Shown in pieces: positions 1-8,113 of a stretch of 64,000 nucleotides of DNA. The position numbers were made by a program, and so were the translations under genes. Every line of letters begins with the position of its first letter. The first letter of the stretch is position 1. Source of the DNA: a virus; the IMG/VR virus record IMGVR_UViG_3300020160_000289, positions 1 to 64,000 of that record; one strand, 5' to 3'. Below the pieces are notes generated by a model, which did not search any database, had not been told where the DNA came from, and worked only from the letters and a program-made list of their open reading frames with translations.

Positions 1-254
1 TAAATGCCTTGTTCCTGTGCGTGACGGATAATATTACCTGAACAGATATAACTCTTTCCTGCGCCACTTTCTCCAGCAAATACTGTAACTTTGCCAAGGG
101 GGACTCCCTTGTTGAAGTCCCCCGAGATCAAATAGTTAAGAGCATAGTTACCGGTGCTTATCCAGTCTGTAGGATCGTTAAATCCAATACCTAGTCCTTC
201 AATAGACTTGGTGATAGATTTACGAAACTTAGAGATATCAAATGCTTTTCCCAT
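1..254 (-). CDS. uvsX: UvsX RecA-like recombinase (N-terminal part, cut by window edge)
   Basis: Strand-exchange recombinase of T4-type phages, acting with gp32 in recombination-dependent replication and repair. The 84 visible residues contain a Walker A P-loop GESGAGKS at residues 61-68, in the expected position after a short N-terminal region with the sequence GNYALNYLISGDF. The ATG at 254 is preceded by AGGAGA (minus strand) at good spacing. It lies 14 bp downstream of gp32, so the two are probably co-transcribed. The rest of the ATPase core is outside the window. Assignment rests on the P-loop, the N-terminal sequence and the gp32 neighbour; another RecA-family protein is unlikely. Confidence 0.9.
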   Translation of the reverse strand, partial: MGKAFDISKFRKSITKSIEGLGIGFNDPTDWISTGNYALNYLISGDFNKGVPLGKVTVFAGESGAGKSYICSGNIIRHAQEQGI

Positions 255-268
255 TCTGATCTCCTAGA

Positions 269-1264
269 TTAAGCGGTTGCGTTACGTGCTTTGATCTTCG
301 CTAGAATATCTTGTGCTCGTGAACTTGCTTCGCTACCGCCAGTACTTACCGGTGCTGCCTTTGGAGCATCTGGTTCAAAAGGTGGATCTTCATCTTCTGC
401 TACAGGTGTAGCTACAGGTGCTGATACAGGAGTAGCTTTAACTGCTCTTGTGTTATCTGCTGAAGAATTGCCGCCGCCAAAGCCAGCTGGTTTGAAGTAT
501 TGTCCCCAACGTTCCATGTCAAATGCTTCACCGTCTACTGACGCTTCAAACATTTCTTTCATGACCTTGAGTTCTACTTCGCCTGGCTTCTTAGGTAAGA
601 AGTCCTTAAGATTAAAAGAACCATACTGTTTAACAGCACCTTGTTCTTCATCGTTTAGAGCACGTTCACGACGAGCCCATTGTGATGTAGAGTAGTCAGC
701 ATAGCCGCCTTTGCTAGTTTTAACAATACGGAAATCTACGCCACGCAGGCTGTCAGTTGGCATTTCTTCCATATCAGGATCAAGCAAAGCTGCCTTGATA
801 ATGTTGAAGATTTGACTGCCGATGATGAATCTACGGATTGGATTCTCTGGAGTCTTACCATCTTCCTTGTACTGGCTATCAACAACGAAGCCTTGGAATA
901 GATATGACTTTTTCTTCCAGTACTTACGACCCATGTCTTCCAAAGACTTGTCTTTGAACCATGGACGAACTTCTGTTAAGATTGGGCAAGTTTCTCCCCA
1001 CATTTCCATACAAGGAACTTGCACAGTTACGGGCTTGGAATTTGCTTCACCTTTAACGCCGGCGAAGGGCAATTTGATCATTGCTCGTTCAATCCAGAAG
1101 AAAGTGTTGTTTGGATCTGCGTCAGGTAAGAAACGAACCGTTGCGGTTTGTCCTTCTGCGATATTCCAATGGGGGTAAATTGCGTTGTCTCCGCCGGACG
1201 AGCCGCCGCCGTTTTGTTGAGATGCTTGTTGAAGTTTTGCTCGAATTTCTGCTAACGTTGCCAT
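269..1264 (-). CDS. 32: gp32 single-stranded DNA-binding protein
   Basis: Cooperative ssDNA-binding protein that coats single strands during replication and recombination and recruits UvsX. The 331-residue product (T4 gp32 is 301) has a short N-terminal segment MATLAEIRAKL followed by a Gly/Ser linker, a central OB-type core (from about residue 28, with HWNIAEG, TVRFLPD and MWGETCPIL), and an acidic C-terminal tail containing EDEDPPFEPD, as expected for the protein-interaction domain. Only one Cys pair near the T4 zinc site is visible (CMEMWGETC); the full T4 zinc ligand set is not obvious. Ribosome site AAGGAAA precedes ATG 1264. A late-type octamer lies about 93 bp upstream. Confidence 0.93.
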   Translation of the reverse strand: MATLAEIRAKLQQASQQNGGGSSGGDNAIYPHWNIAEGQTATVRFLPDADPNNTFFWIERAMIKLPFAGVKGEANSKPVTVQVPCMEMWGETCPILTEVRPWFKDKSLEDMGRKYWKKKSYLFQGFVVDSQYKEDGKTPENPIRRFIIGSQIFNIIKAALLDPDMEEMPTDSLRGVDFRIVKTSKGGYADYSTSQWARRERALNDEEQGAVKQYGSFNLKDFLPKKPGEVELKVMKEMFEASVDGEAFDMERWGQYFKPAGFGGGNSSADNTRAVKATPVSAPVATPVAEDEDPPFEPDAPKAAPVSTGGSEASSRAQDILAKIKARNATA

Positions 1265-1324
1265 AATGATTTCCTTATAAATGTTTTATTATGCCTCTTC
1301 TTTAAAGCCCACTGACTAAAAAGA

Positions 1325-1358
1325 AAAACTGTGCATAGCGTTAACTATACACAGTTTT
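1325..1358 (-). terminator. Hairpin terminator after the 641-aa virion-protein gene
   Basis: Two 14-nt arms (AAAACTGTG-ATAG type, one mismatch) enclose a 6-nt loop. On the minus strand the hairpin is followed by a T-rich run (TTTTTCTTTTT). It sits between the stop at 1397 and gp32, so it would separate late structural transcription from gp32/UvsX. Confidence 0.75.
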
Positions 1359-1365
1359 ATTTATC
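1358..1365 (-). promoter_or_regulatory. Late-promoter octamer GATAAATA upstream of gp32
   Basis: This matches the T4-type late -10 element (NATAAATA) on the minus strand, 93 nt before the gp32 ATG. It overlaps the outer edge of the preceding hairpin, so RNA starting about 6 nt downstream would lack part of the first arm and could escape that terminator. In T4, gp32 is expressed mainly from early and middle promoters, so a late start here is an inference. Confidence 0.5.
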
Positions 1366-1396
1366 AACGCAACCTCAACGGCTGCTATTTTTGATT

Positions 1397-3322
1397 TTAT
1401 TTCACCAAACCAGCAAGACGTCTAATGTCTTCGTATTGTTGTTGTGCGGCCATCATGCCTTCGCGGGCTTGACCTTGTTGGCTTAAATGAGCTACTAATC
1501 TTTCGGCTAATGCGCCGCCTTGATCGCCAAACATTTTCCTACAATGCGTAACCACTCCAGTTTCGCCTTTTGGAAACTTACCTGTTTCACGGTCGTAAAA
1601 TGATTTTACCACTTCAGCAATTTCTTTAGTGTTTGGTCTTTCTTGTTCTGGTTCAGCATTGGACATTGTTTCTTCGCCCATGTGCTGTAGTTCACTCATT
1701 GTATCGGATAGGAAGTCTTCATCATAGCTGATTAAATGTTTTGCCTGCTTTGGGCTCATTCCTAGTTCTTTAATTAGGACCATACCAATGGCGCTGATTA
1801 GATCTTTTTCTTTAGAAGGATCATATTCGATTCCCTTATCATGTAGAACTTTAGCAACTTGGAATGATGTACGATCTTCTGGAGATTCTGCCATTGGCTC
1901 TTCAACCGGAGCCATTGCCGGGTCTTCAACCGGAGCAGGTGCCGGAGCAGGTGCTGGGGGTTGTCCGCCGAATAACTCGTTTGCCGCCTCTGGATCTTCT
2001 TTTTGTAACCATGCTACGATAGTAGGTGTTGGATCTGACTCTGGGTTCAATTCTGCGGCTGCTTCTAATGCTGTTTCCAATGAATCGTTATGTACGCCAA
2101 TACCTTGTAATGCTTCAATAGCACTAACGGCGTCAGCACCCAAAGTTAATCCGCTGTCTAACAAATCTTTTAATGCCATAATTGTATCTGGCTCTAATGT
2201 GCCTTCAGATACAGAGTGCGCCCAAGATTCAAATTGACTGAAGTCGTCTGTTGTTTCGTTAACTTCTTCGCTATGAACAGGACACGTATCTTCATCTTTT
2301 TCGCAAGTACATTCTTCAGAACCTTCGTCTACATATTGTTCTAAATCAACAGTTCCTGCTTCTTGCATGATGCTATGTATTAATGGAAAATATTGTGCTA
2401 AATCTTCTTTAAAGTTTCTCACAGTAAACTTTGATTTATAATCTTCCATAGTAGCTTGATCCATTACAAATCCATCGTCTTGTTGAGGAGCATGGTTTTC
2501 ACAGTATGCTTCGTAAAACTTTTGTCCTGACATACACTCAACTGTCTTGCGTAATTGATTTAATTTACCTTGACTGCGTTCGATGATTTCATTTACTTCT
2601 TGGTTCATCTGATCGTGTTGACCAACATGACGCTTAAATGCTGTAAGTTGAGCAATTTGCTCGCTCATCCCAATAATAGAATTGCCAACATCATCATATG
2701 GACGACCGCCGTTGGCCACGTGACGTTGCATTGCTTTAGCGCCTGCTAGATGAATGAACGGATATTTGAAACGCTCGCCTTCTGAGTTTTCAATAAAAAT
2801 TGCGCTGATATTTCTGCTACGAGAACCTTTTTGGTTTTCGTCAACTACCTTGCTATGACGAACACGTAGAAGTGTATTTTCTAATTTGCGAAGACTTGTC
2901 TTTGGGCCTCCGTACATTGCAGACTCATTCATGTTATTTTCCTTAGTTCCGTTTTGGGCCAGATATTGATAATCATTTTTGTTTAGATTGCCCTTTGTAA
3001 TATCTCTTGTATCAAATCTCAGCAGTCTACGTTTAGCAAAGTATCGCATTTCTTTTAAGAAATCGTACCACATATCTAACGTAATACTATCAACTCCTTC
3101 AGTTATACCTTGGCTATAAAAAACTTTCAGGCTTCCTAATTCACCTAGCGAGATGCTAACGCGACCCAAGGTATTGCCTTCTACAGCAAAGTCGAAGTCA
3201 AAAAATCGTGCGTCTTTTGAGTTATTTGTAATAGACCCTGATTCATCGCCCATTTCTACATTTTCGAATCGGCCGCGAATTTTGTCAAAGACGTCTTGTG
3301 CTATAATTTCGATGATATTCAT
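1397..3322 (-). CDS. Uncharacterised putative internal virion protein, 641 aa
   Basis: Function not recognised. The start is taken at ATG 3322, 10 bp after the gp17 stop; an earlier in-frame ATG at 3373 would overlap gp17. The N-terminal half is mixed charged sequence. A Cys/Glu-rich patch (EECTCEKDEDTCP) is followed by a Pro/Ala linker with PAPAPAPAP and an acidic, helical C-terminal part containing FYDRETGKFPKGETG, and the protein ends in DIRRLAGLVK. The end resembles that of the scaffold gp22 (DIRKLAGLK). Size, acidity, the position between gp17 and gp32 and the shared end suggest a head-internal or core protein. This is inference; no enzyme motif is seen. Confidence 0.7.
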   Translation of the reverse strand: MNIIEIIAQDVFDKIRGRFENVEMGDESGSITNNSKDARFFDFDFAVEGNTLGRVSISLGELGSLKVFYSQGITEGVDSITLDMWYDFLKEMRYFAKRRLLRFDTRDITKGNLNKNDYQYLAQNGTKENNMNESAMYGGPKTSLRKLENTLLRVRHSKVVDENQKGSRSRNISAIFIENSEGERFKYPFIHLAGAKAMQRHVANGGRPYDDVGNSIIGMSEQIAQLTAFKRHVGQHDQMNQEVNEIIERSQGKLNQLRKTVECMSGQKFYEAYCENHAPQQDDGFVMDQATMEDYKSKFTVRNFKEDLAQYFPLIHSIMQEAGTVDLEQYVDEGSEECTCEKDEDTCPVHSEEVNETTDDFSQFESWAHSVSEGTLEPDTIMALKDLLDSGLTLGADAVSAIEALQGIGVHNDSLETALEAAAELNPESDPTPTIVAWLQKEDPEAANELFGGQPPAPAPAPAPVEDPAMAPVEEPMAESPEDRTSFQVAKVLHDKGIEYDPSKEKDLISAIGMVLIKELGMSPKQAKHLISYDEDFLSDTMSELQHMGEETMSNAEPEQERPNTKEIAEVVKSFYDRETGKFPKGETGVVTHCRKMFGDQGGALAERLVAHLSQQGQAREGMMAAQQQYEDIRRLAGLVK

Positions 3323-3329
3323 ATTAGCG

Positions 3330-3337
3330 TATTTATG
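3330..3337 (-). promoter_or_regulatory. Late-promoter-like octamer CATAAATA, 7 nt before ATG 3322
   Basis: Perfect NATAAATA match overlapping the gp17 stop. The spacer to the ATG is 7 nt and there is no Shine-Dalgarno sequence. If used, transcription would start at or next to the ATG (see the leaderless-mRNA finding). Confidence 0.4.
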
Positions 3338-4922
3338 TAAAACTATTGATAAAGATTGGCATAGGCAAATCAAGGTCTTCTAATGCCCTATCTTGTACCA
3401 TTCTGTCGTAGATTACAGGATCCCAATCACCTAGCATACTAACCATGCGTACTGCTAATAGCATACTTGATACAAGATCGTCCGTTTCGTTAACTTTTGC
3501 TTCAAAACTGATGCCTTTTGCGATATAAGTTTTGAGTTCGCTTATCAGAGCATTGCTGTGTATTTTTAATCGCTTTTGTTCAATTAGCTGTTTAAGTTTA
3601 GCACAGGCTGCGATTTTACTGATGTTAGTAGTGTTGAACCCCCTGCGGAATCGGCGCACGTGGCCTTTCTTAATAGGCTCACTTAGAAATAGTCCAGGGA
3701 TGCTTTCTTCACCCATTTCGTTAATTGCTACAAGGGCGGCTTCTCCTAGGGTGTTGTTTTCTACACTGTAATAAATCTGTCCTTTTAAGTCAGCACTAGA
3801 GCATTCTGCATCGAGAAACTTACATATATCTCTCATGATTCTAACTTGACTTTGTACAGGGGTAGTGTTATGACTCCACTCTCCTATCTGTTGAAAACTT
3901 GGAACTTCTAATACCTGTATAGCTGCCGGATCACCGCCCGTACCTAAACTAGGGTCTAGTGCTACTACGTAAATGCTGTTAGGATCGATCTTTTTATACC
4001 ATCGCACCTGTCCCATTTTCATCAAGGGTTCTATACCCTCCATTCCGGACAACACGATAGAGTCAATTAATGTTTCATCAAAGATCAAGAATTCGCATTC
4101 GTGTTCACGACGGAACCGTTCTTCGCCAATACGTGATTTTTCAGTATCGGCCCAGGCTTGGTCTCTATCAGGGTGTTCACTCCAATGTGCCCTGAACGGA
4201 AAGAATCCGTTCTTTCCTATCTCTTGTTCGTTGCCGTATTCGTCAAACTTTTTATTTGCTTCTTTCCAAATTGTAGCAAACTGATCCTCGTCACTGTTTG
4301 GCGTACTGGTGATAATTGCTTTACCACCAGTTGCTAGTGTAGGGCTGATAGAAGTCCAGAATTCTACAGCAATGTTTGGTTCAACGAACGCAAACTCGTC
4401 AGCATATAGTAGTGATAATGACATACCACGACCAGTTGTTGGAGTAGTTGTCTGCGCTACAATACGTGATCCATTGTCGAATTCAATACTTTGTTTGTTA
4501 TAACTTTTAACACCGCATCGAATATGGTCAGGACACAATTCATATGCGTAGCGTATACGACTCATAATTTCCTGAGCACCTGTGTACTTGTGCGCCGCTA
4601 CAAGAATAGTGCTATCAGGTATAAACATGGCAAACCACAAGAGATAACCTGCAGCAGTTGTTGTTTTACCTGTTTGTCGCGGAAGCAAATTAACATTAAA
4701 TCTGTGATCGTGATAAGAATCAATTAGCCTACGTTGATAATCAAACGCAACATACTTCATCTTTCCTTTAACAGGATGTTGGATATAAAAAAAGTTATCT
4801 AAGAAATAGTGAGGACCAACTGCTTGATCTTGACATTTCATCAAATCCTCAATATCTTGCTCACTCCACTTTTGTGTAGTATGAGGTTTCTTAATTAAGG
4901 TATCGAATTTATTAACGGCCAT
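3333..4922 (-). CDS. 17: Terminase large subunit gp17 (packaging ATPase-nuclease)
   Basis: DNA-packaging motor that docks on the portal, hydrolyses ATP and cuts concatemeric DNA. The 529 residues (T4: 610) show Walker A PRQTGKTT at 81-88, Walker B LLYADEF at 171-177, a coupling motif ITSTPNS, and RNase H-like nuclease features: an acidic strand in VVALDPSLGTGG, a central ENNTLGEAA and a C-terminal DDLVSSML. It is preceded by a terminator and a late-type octamer that ends 5 nt before the ATG; no Shine-Dalgarno sequence is evident. It follows the gp16 cluster, separated by two uncharacterised genes. Assignment is secure. Confidence 0.97.
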   Translation of the reverse strand: MAVNKFDTLIKKPHTTQKWSEQDIEDLMKCQDQAVGPHYFLDNFFYIQHPVKGKMKYVAFDYQRRLIDSYHDHRFNVNLLPRQTGKTTTAAGYLLWFAMFIPDSTILVAAHKYTGAQEIMSRIRYAYELCPDHIRCGVKSYNKQSIEFDNGSRIVAQTTTPTTGRGMSLSLLYADEFAFVEPNIAVEFWTSISPTLATGGKAIITSTPNSDEDQFATIWKEANKKFDEYGNEQEIGKNGFFPFRAHWSEHPDRDQAWADTEKSRIGEERFRREHECEFLIFDETLIDSIVLSGMEGIEPLMKMGQVRWYKKIDPNSIYVVALDPSLGTGGDPAAIQVLEVPSFQQIGEWSHNTTPVQSQVRIMRDICKFLDAECSSADLKGQIYYSVENNTLGEAALVAINEMGEESIPGLFLSEPIKKGHVRRFRRGFNTTNISKIAACAKLKQLIEQKRLKIHSNALISELKTYIAKGISFEAKVNETDDLVSSMLLAVRMVSMLGDWDPVIYDRMVQDRALEDLDLPMPIFINSFT

Positions 4923-4927
4923 ATTAT

Positions 4928-4935
4928 TATTTAAT
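4928..4935 (-). promoter_or_regulatory. Variant late octamer ATTAAATA, 5 nt before gp17 ATG
   Basis: Minus-strand ATTAAATA followed by ATAAT and the gp17 ATG. It lies immediately after the T-run of the terminator at 4941-4964. It differs from NATAAATA at the second position, so support comes mainly from placement. Confidence 0.4.
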
Positions 4936-4940
4936 GAAAA

Positions 4941-4964
4941 AAATAGCCTCCTAAGAGGCTATTT
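4941..4964 (-). terminator. Rho-independent terminator before gp17
   Basis: Perfect 10-bp stem (AAATAGCCTC / GAGGCTATTT) with a TTAG loop, followed on the minus strand by a T-run. It lies between the 409-aa gene and gp17 and would end transcripts coming from gp16 and its neighbours. Confidence 0.88.
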
Positions 4965-4981
4965 GGTTATACCATTTTAAA

Positions 4982-6211
4982 TTAACGCTTAATACCAGCG
5001 GCATTTAATGCGGCTGCTCTATCGGCGTAACCTTTAACACCTGGCTTAATATCTTTAGATGCTTTACCAATGGCAGCTTTTACCTTAGGAGAAGCGTCAC
5101 TAGCATTAACGTGTTTCATGGTAACATTAGCTTGATGACTTGCCTCATCATACTTATTGTATTTGTCTCTAACTTTATCTAAGTCTTTACCTTCGCGACC
5201 TGCTTTAGCCAGAGCCTGCATACCTGCCTTGCCATACTTTTCATGACCTTTGGCCGCACGACTCATAGTTCTTTGTTCGCTGTCTTCTTCAACAAACTTT
5301 TTGTACTCGTTCATTAATTTAGATTCAAAAGCGGCTAACGGGTCAACTGTTTCTTCTTTCTTGTTATCTGGCATTGGATTAGAGCCGCTGTTAGCAGGAG
5401 TTGTAGTCATGTCTGCTGAACGAACTTTATTAATAATATTGGCAAAATCGTTGCCATCACCGTAACCTTTTGTTTCTGGTTTTGGAGCATTATCATAGCT
5501 CTCGTCTTTTTCTTCTTCATCGCTAGCAGAAGGACCGTCGCCACCGATTTTGTTTAGCTTGTCAGTTGTGCCTTTGATGGGCTCGTCGCTTGTAACTTTA
5601 ACAGGCATGTCTGTAGTAATTTTAACAGGCTCTCCTGTTCTAATTTTCTTCATCATGTCAGCAAGCTCATCAGAACCGCTGTCGTCTACTGCTCCGTCAT
5701 CGTCGCCAAAAGTTGGACCGCTAACTGCTGGACCACCTGTTAACACATCGTCACGCTCCATGTCGTGTTCCATACCATGATCGGCCATGTCGTGATCACC
5801 GTCCCGATCTAGGTCGCCCATCATCTTAGGCATTGGTGCGCCCATTGTTGGCATCATAGATTGACTAGGAACATCACCTTTAGCTAGATCCATAATGCCG
5901 CGCATCATGGCAACAATTTCACCTGCGTTACCAGCACTCATGTTTAAGCTAGCTGGTAGTGACGGCATTGGTGCGCCCATAGGCATCATTCCGCACTCTG
6001 CGATTGTGGATTCTGTTAATTTTGTTTTAAAACCAGACAGCGCTCTTAGATCTCCGAGATTAGGTTCTGGTAATTTTGGAAGATTAATATCCTTCTTACC
6101 TTCAGTAATCATTTCATCAACGTGTGCTGTTTCGGCAACCATTGGATTAACTACATTTGGATTGCCCTTGTCTAAGTCGGCTAATCTTTTCATTACATCT
6201 ATCATTTGCAT
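4982..6211 (-). CDS. Uncharacterised acidic virion/core-like protein, 409 aa
   Basis: No known enzyme domain. The N-terminal third contains the segment DLRALSGFKTKLTES (54-68), with a possible gp21-type site L-T-E then S, and Met/Pro-rich MMPMGAPMP repeats. The middle is very acidic (DRDGDHDMADHG and nearby) with repeated 'PVKITTD / PVKVTSD / PIKGTTD' units. The C-terminal part is basic and helical, with KYGKAGMQALAKAGREGKD and KVRDKYNKYDE. Mixed acidic and basic low-complexity composition, and position between a CTS-like protein and gp17, suggest a protein packaged in the head. Good Shine-Dalgarno AAGGAAA before ATG 6211. Another ATG two codons downstream is equally possible. Confidence 0.7.
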   Translation of the reverse strand: MQMIDVMKRLADLDKGNPNVVNPMVAETAHVDEMITEGKKDINLPKLPEPNLGDLRALSGFKTKLTESTIAECGMMPMGAPMPSLPASLNMSAGNAGEIVAMMRGIMDLAKGDVPSQSMMPTMGAPMPKMMGDLDRDGDHDMADHGMEHDMERDDVLTGGPAVSGPTFGDDDGAVDDSGSDELADMMKKIRTGEPVKITTDMPVKVTSDEPIKGTTDKLNKIGGDGPSASDEEEKDESYDNAPKPETKGYGDGNDFANIINKVRSADMTTTPANSGSNPMPDNKKEETVDPLAAFESKLMNEYKKFVEEDSEQRTMSRAAKGHEKYGKAGMQALAKAGREGKDLDKVRDKYNKYDEASHQANVTMKHVNASDASPKVKAAIGKASKDIKPGVKGYADRAAALNAAGIKR

Positions 6212-6213
6212 AA

Positions 6214-6792
6214 TTATTTTCCTTTGCCGCTGATCGGGCTATGTGAGCTAGCTTCTGTGTCGGTACTGTATTTTGCGGCACCTTCTGACGCAACTACTTC
6301 GCCCCTAGCCTTACGTCTTTCAGCCGCATCGGACTGAAGAGATTTTAAAAACGTTGTGTTATATTTTGCGCCATAATAGTCTGTTGAATCTATTTTTGGT
6401 TGTTCAGAATAGTTAGGATCATTTAATAATGCTCCTGTGCGCTTTTCTGTTGGTGTTTGATATTCTTCAAGTGGTTCGCCTGGTTTGCGTACCACAATAT
6501 TTTCATTAGTGATTCTTAAACCGCTAGAGAGATACTCTGTTAATTCAAACTGTGTTGTTGGATATTCTAATGTTACTTCGTATATAGTAACTTCTATATT
6601 TTTTAATTTTGGAAAATCTAAAGGCAAGTCTTGTATTGGCGTTTTGCCTATTTTCTTGAAACCAGCTACGCTGAAACGTTCTAATAACCCCTTTAGCTTT
6701 GCTTCATGTTCAGTGGTGCACTCACCCGCAATTTTAATGCGAAAGTCGTACGTTTTTTTAGATTCTGTTAAATGTTCTTTAAATGATCTCAT
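6214..6792 (-). CDS. Putative head-internal protein with capsid-targeting-like N-terminus, 192 aa
   Basis: Function not established. It begins MRSFKEHLTES, which resembles the capsid-targeting peptide of T4 internal proteins (MKTYQEFIAEA) and carries a gp21-type cleavage consensus (L-T-E followed by S). The rest is a compact mixed alpha/beta region (residues 15-105, with EVTIYEVTLEYPTT) and a charged flexible tail ending in Ser/Gly/Lys. An AGGAAA ribosome site precedes ATG 6792, and a perfect late octamer lies 17 nt upstream. Its stop is 2 bp from the 409-aa gene, so the two are probably co-expressed. The targeting role is inferred from the N-terminal match only. Confidence 0.68.
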   Translation of the reverse strand: MRSFKEHLTESKKTYDFRIKIAGECTTEHEAKLKGLLERFSVAGFKKIGKTPIQDLPLDFPKLKNIEVTIYEVTLEYPTTQFELTEYLSSGLRITNENIVVRKPGEPLEEYQTPTEKRTGALLNDPNYSEQPKIDSTDYYGAKYNTTFLKSLQSDAAERRKARGEVVASEGAAKYSTDTEASSHSPISGKGK

Positions 6793-6808
6793 CGCGGTTT
6801 CCTATGCT

Positions 6809-7291
6809 TTATTTATTCATATTTTTAAGTTTTTCCAGGAGACTGTTACGATCTGTAATCAAATAACCTTCTGCCTGTATTGCCCCTTGCTCTTGATCGC
6901 CGTTCTTTTTATCTACAGCATATTTTTTAAGCTGTAGTTCTACCATTTTTAGCTTTTTATCAATCTTGTTAGATTTAGCTGTAATAGCGGCCTGTAGCAT
7001 AGTTCCTGCTACTTCAAACATTCGGGCGCCGTATCTTGCTTCTACATTCATGCCCAAATCCATTAGGTCGTCGTAGGCTTTTTCTGCTTTATTTGCTAGA
7101 GCATCTAGTTCAGCATCACTAATATCGCCTAGCCCTTTAACACGGGGAAGAGCTGATGAAATTTTGTCAAATTCTTCTAATTTTTCTTGTAATGATATTA
7201 CAGGAACATCGTGCGCTTCATTAGGAGACTCTACGGGCTCTGTAGTTTCTTCCGGGGGCAAATTAAAAAGTTCTTCAAGTTTCTTTGTCAT
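6809..7291 (-). CDS. 16: Terminase small subunit gp16
   Basis: Packaging-initiation partner of gp17. At 160 residues it matches T4 gp16 (164) in length and plan: a short acidic, Pro/Glu-rich N-terminus (residues 1-30), then a long helical hairpin core containing YDDLMDLGMNVEARYGARM and FEVAGTMLQAAI, then a basic helical tail. The family signature of a helical core with an 'R-x-x-E-V' type stretch is recognisable though diverged. It sits among gp4 and gp17 as expected for packaging genes. A degenerate octamer (GATAAGTA) lies 5 nt before the ATG with no Shine-Dalgarno sequence. Confidence 0.82.
   Translation of the reverse strand: MTKKLEELFNLPPEETTEPVESPNEAHDVPVISLQEKLEEFDKISSALPRVKGLGDISDAELDALANKAEKAYDDLMDLGMNVEARYGARMFEVAGTMLQAAITAKSNKIDKKLKMVELQLKKYAVDKKNGDQEQGAIQAEGYLITDRNSLLEKLKNMNK
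6810..6817 (-). promoter_or_regulatory. Late-promoter octamer AATAAATA before the 192-aa gene
   Basis: Perfect NATAAATA on the minus strand, overlapping the end of gp16, 17 nt before ATG 6792, with a normal ribosome site (AGGAAA) in between. This is a conventional late promoter arrangement. Confidence 0.65.
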
Positions 7292-7296
7292 AATAT

Positions 7297-7304
7297 TACT
7301 TATC
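7297..7304 (-). promoter_or_regulatory. Degenerate late octamer GATAAGTA, 5 nt before gp16 ATG
   Basis: One mismatch to NATAAATA. Spacing to the ATG is the same 5 nt as in several other genes here, and no ribosome-binding site is present. Weak on its own. Confidence 0.28.
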
Positions 7305-7740
7305 GCTTTTTACTGCCATTATGGAAAATATCACGCTCGCTAATAACTCTAAACTGTATTCCGTATTTTTTACACCAAGCTGTGGCAGCTTCCCATTTGG
7401 CTAAATTGCGTATATACTGTGCTTGATTTAATTTGTTTTTTCCCACAGCTTCTAATGTAGCTTGATTATTAGGTTTTATTTCTATCAGTTCTGCGTGTTT
7501 TTTTTGATTTCGATCCAAATATACAATTAAAAAATCTGGGACATAGACAGTATTTTTACCAGTTAACGGATCTCTATAGGGTATTTTTACACTTTCGCTA
7601 GCCCAATGTTCCACAGCAGGATTGTTATCACAAAACATCATAAAGGTAAGTTCCCAACTTGATCTATAAGTAGGGTCTCCCATACCTTGATATTTTTCTG
7701 GGTTCTTAGGTACAAATTTTCCTCTAGCAGTATTTCTCAT
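7300..7740 (-). CDS. 4: Head completion protein gp4
   Basis: Head completion/stabilisation protein that lets tails join DNA-filled heads. It is 146 residues (T4: 150) and starts with basic sequence GKFVPKNPEKYQG, followed by YRSSWELTFMMFCDNNP, then PDFLIVYLDR and ELIEIKPNNQ. The E..E-D..ExK arrangement (Glu in SSWE, PDF, then EIKP) is the TnsA-like nuclease-fold signature characteristic of gp4. The ATG at 7740 shares a base with the stop of the upstream gene (TAATG), indicating translational coupling. Assignment is secure. Confidence 0.93.
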   Translation of the reverse strand: MRNTARGKFVPKNPEKYQGMGDPTYRSSWELTFMMFCDNNPAVEHWASESVKIPYRDPLTGKNTVYVPDFLIVYLDRNQKKHAELIEIKPNNQATLEAVGKNKLNQAQYIRNLAKWEAATAWCKKYGIQFRVISERDIFHNGSKKR

Positions 7741-8111
7741 TATGCTAGTATGTTGCGTTTTACAGAATCAACCGGTGTTATACTTTGAATAGATCCTAAC
7801 ACACTGGTTTTAAATCTATTGTAATTTAATACCTCAGCGATAATTTGGCTTAGATCGTTCTCACCGAGGTTTTTCATGCTATCTAAAATAGTCAATGGAT
7901 TGTAATTATCTCGCTTTGCCTGGATCATGATCGTTATAGAAATTGACTCGGCAGCGTCTTCACTAAATCCTCTGTTTTCTAACATACCTTTCATCGCAGT
8001 TAGAACAGTTTGATCTAGCTCAACTGGAATGTCGTTGTATTGAGTAAATGTCTTGTTAGTAGCATCACTAGATGATACTGCTTGTTTTTTTATAGGTAGA
8101 TTAGTAAGCAT
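7740..8111 (-). CDS. Conserved small protein beside gp4, 123 aa (function unknown)
   Basis: A small, mostly helical protein of the type that accompanies head completion genes in marine T4-like phages. Visible features are a flexible N-terminus, then LDQTVLTAMKGMLENRGF, AAESISITIMIQAKRDNYNP and the C-terminal EVLNYNRFKTSVLG. No catalytic motif is seen. It overlaps gp4 by one base and starts 2 bp after the preceding gene, so it belongs to the same operon. The resemblance to environmental T4-like proteins is from memory; the function is not known to me. Confidence 0.75.
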   Translation of the reverse strand: MLTNLPIKKQAVSSSDATNKTFTQYNDIPVELDQTVLTAMKGMLENRGFSEDAAESISITIMIQAKRDNYNPLTILDSMKNLGENDLSQIIAEVLNYNRFKTSVLGSIQSITPVDSVKRNILA

Positions 8112-8113
8112 GA

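Noticed and set aside
1788-2237. 149-aa plus-strand frame antisense to the 641-aa gene
   Set aside because: Ala/Gly/Ser composition mirrors the Pro/Ala linker and acidic regions of the opposite strand; no independent support.
3323-3373. Longer start (ATG 3373) for the 641-aa protein
   Set aside because: It would overlap gp17, its leader is hydrophobic and unrelated, and ATG 3322 directly follows the gp17 stop.
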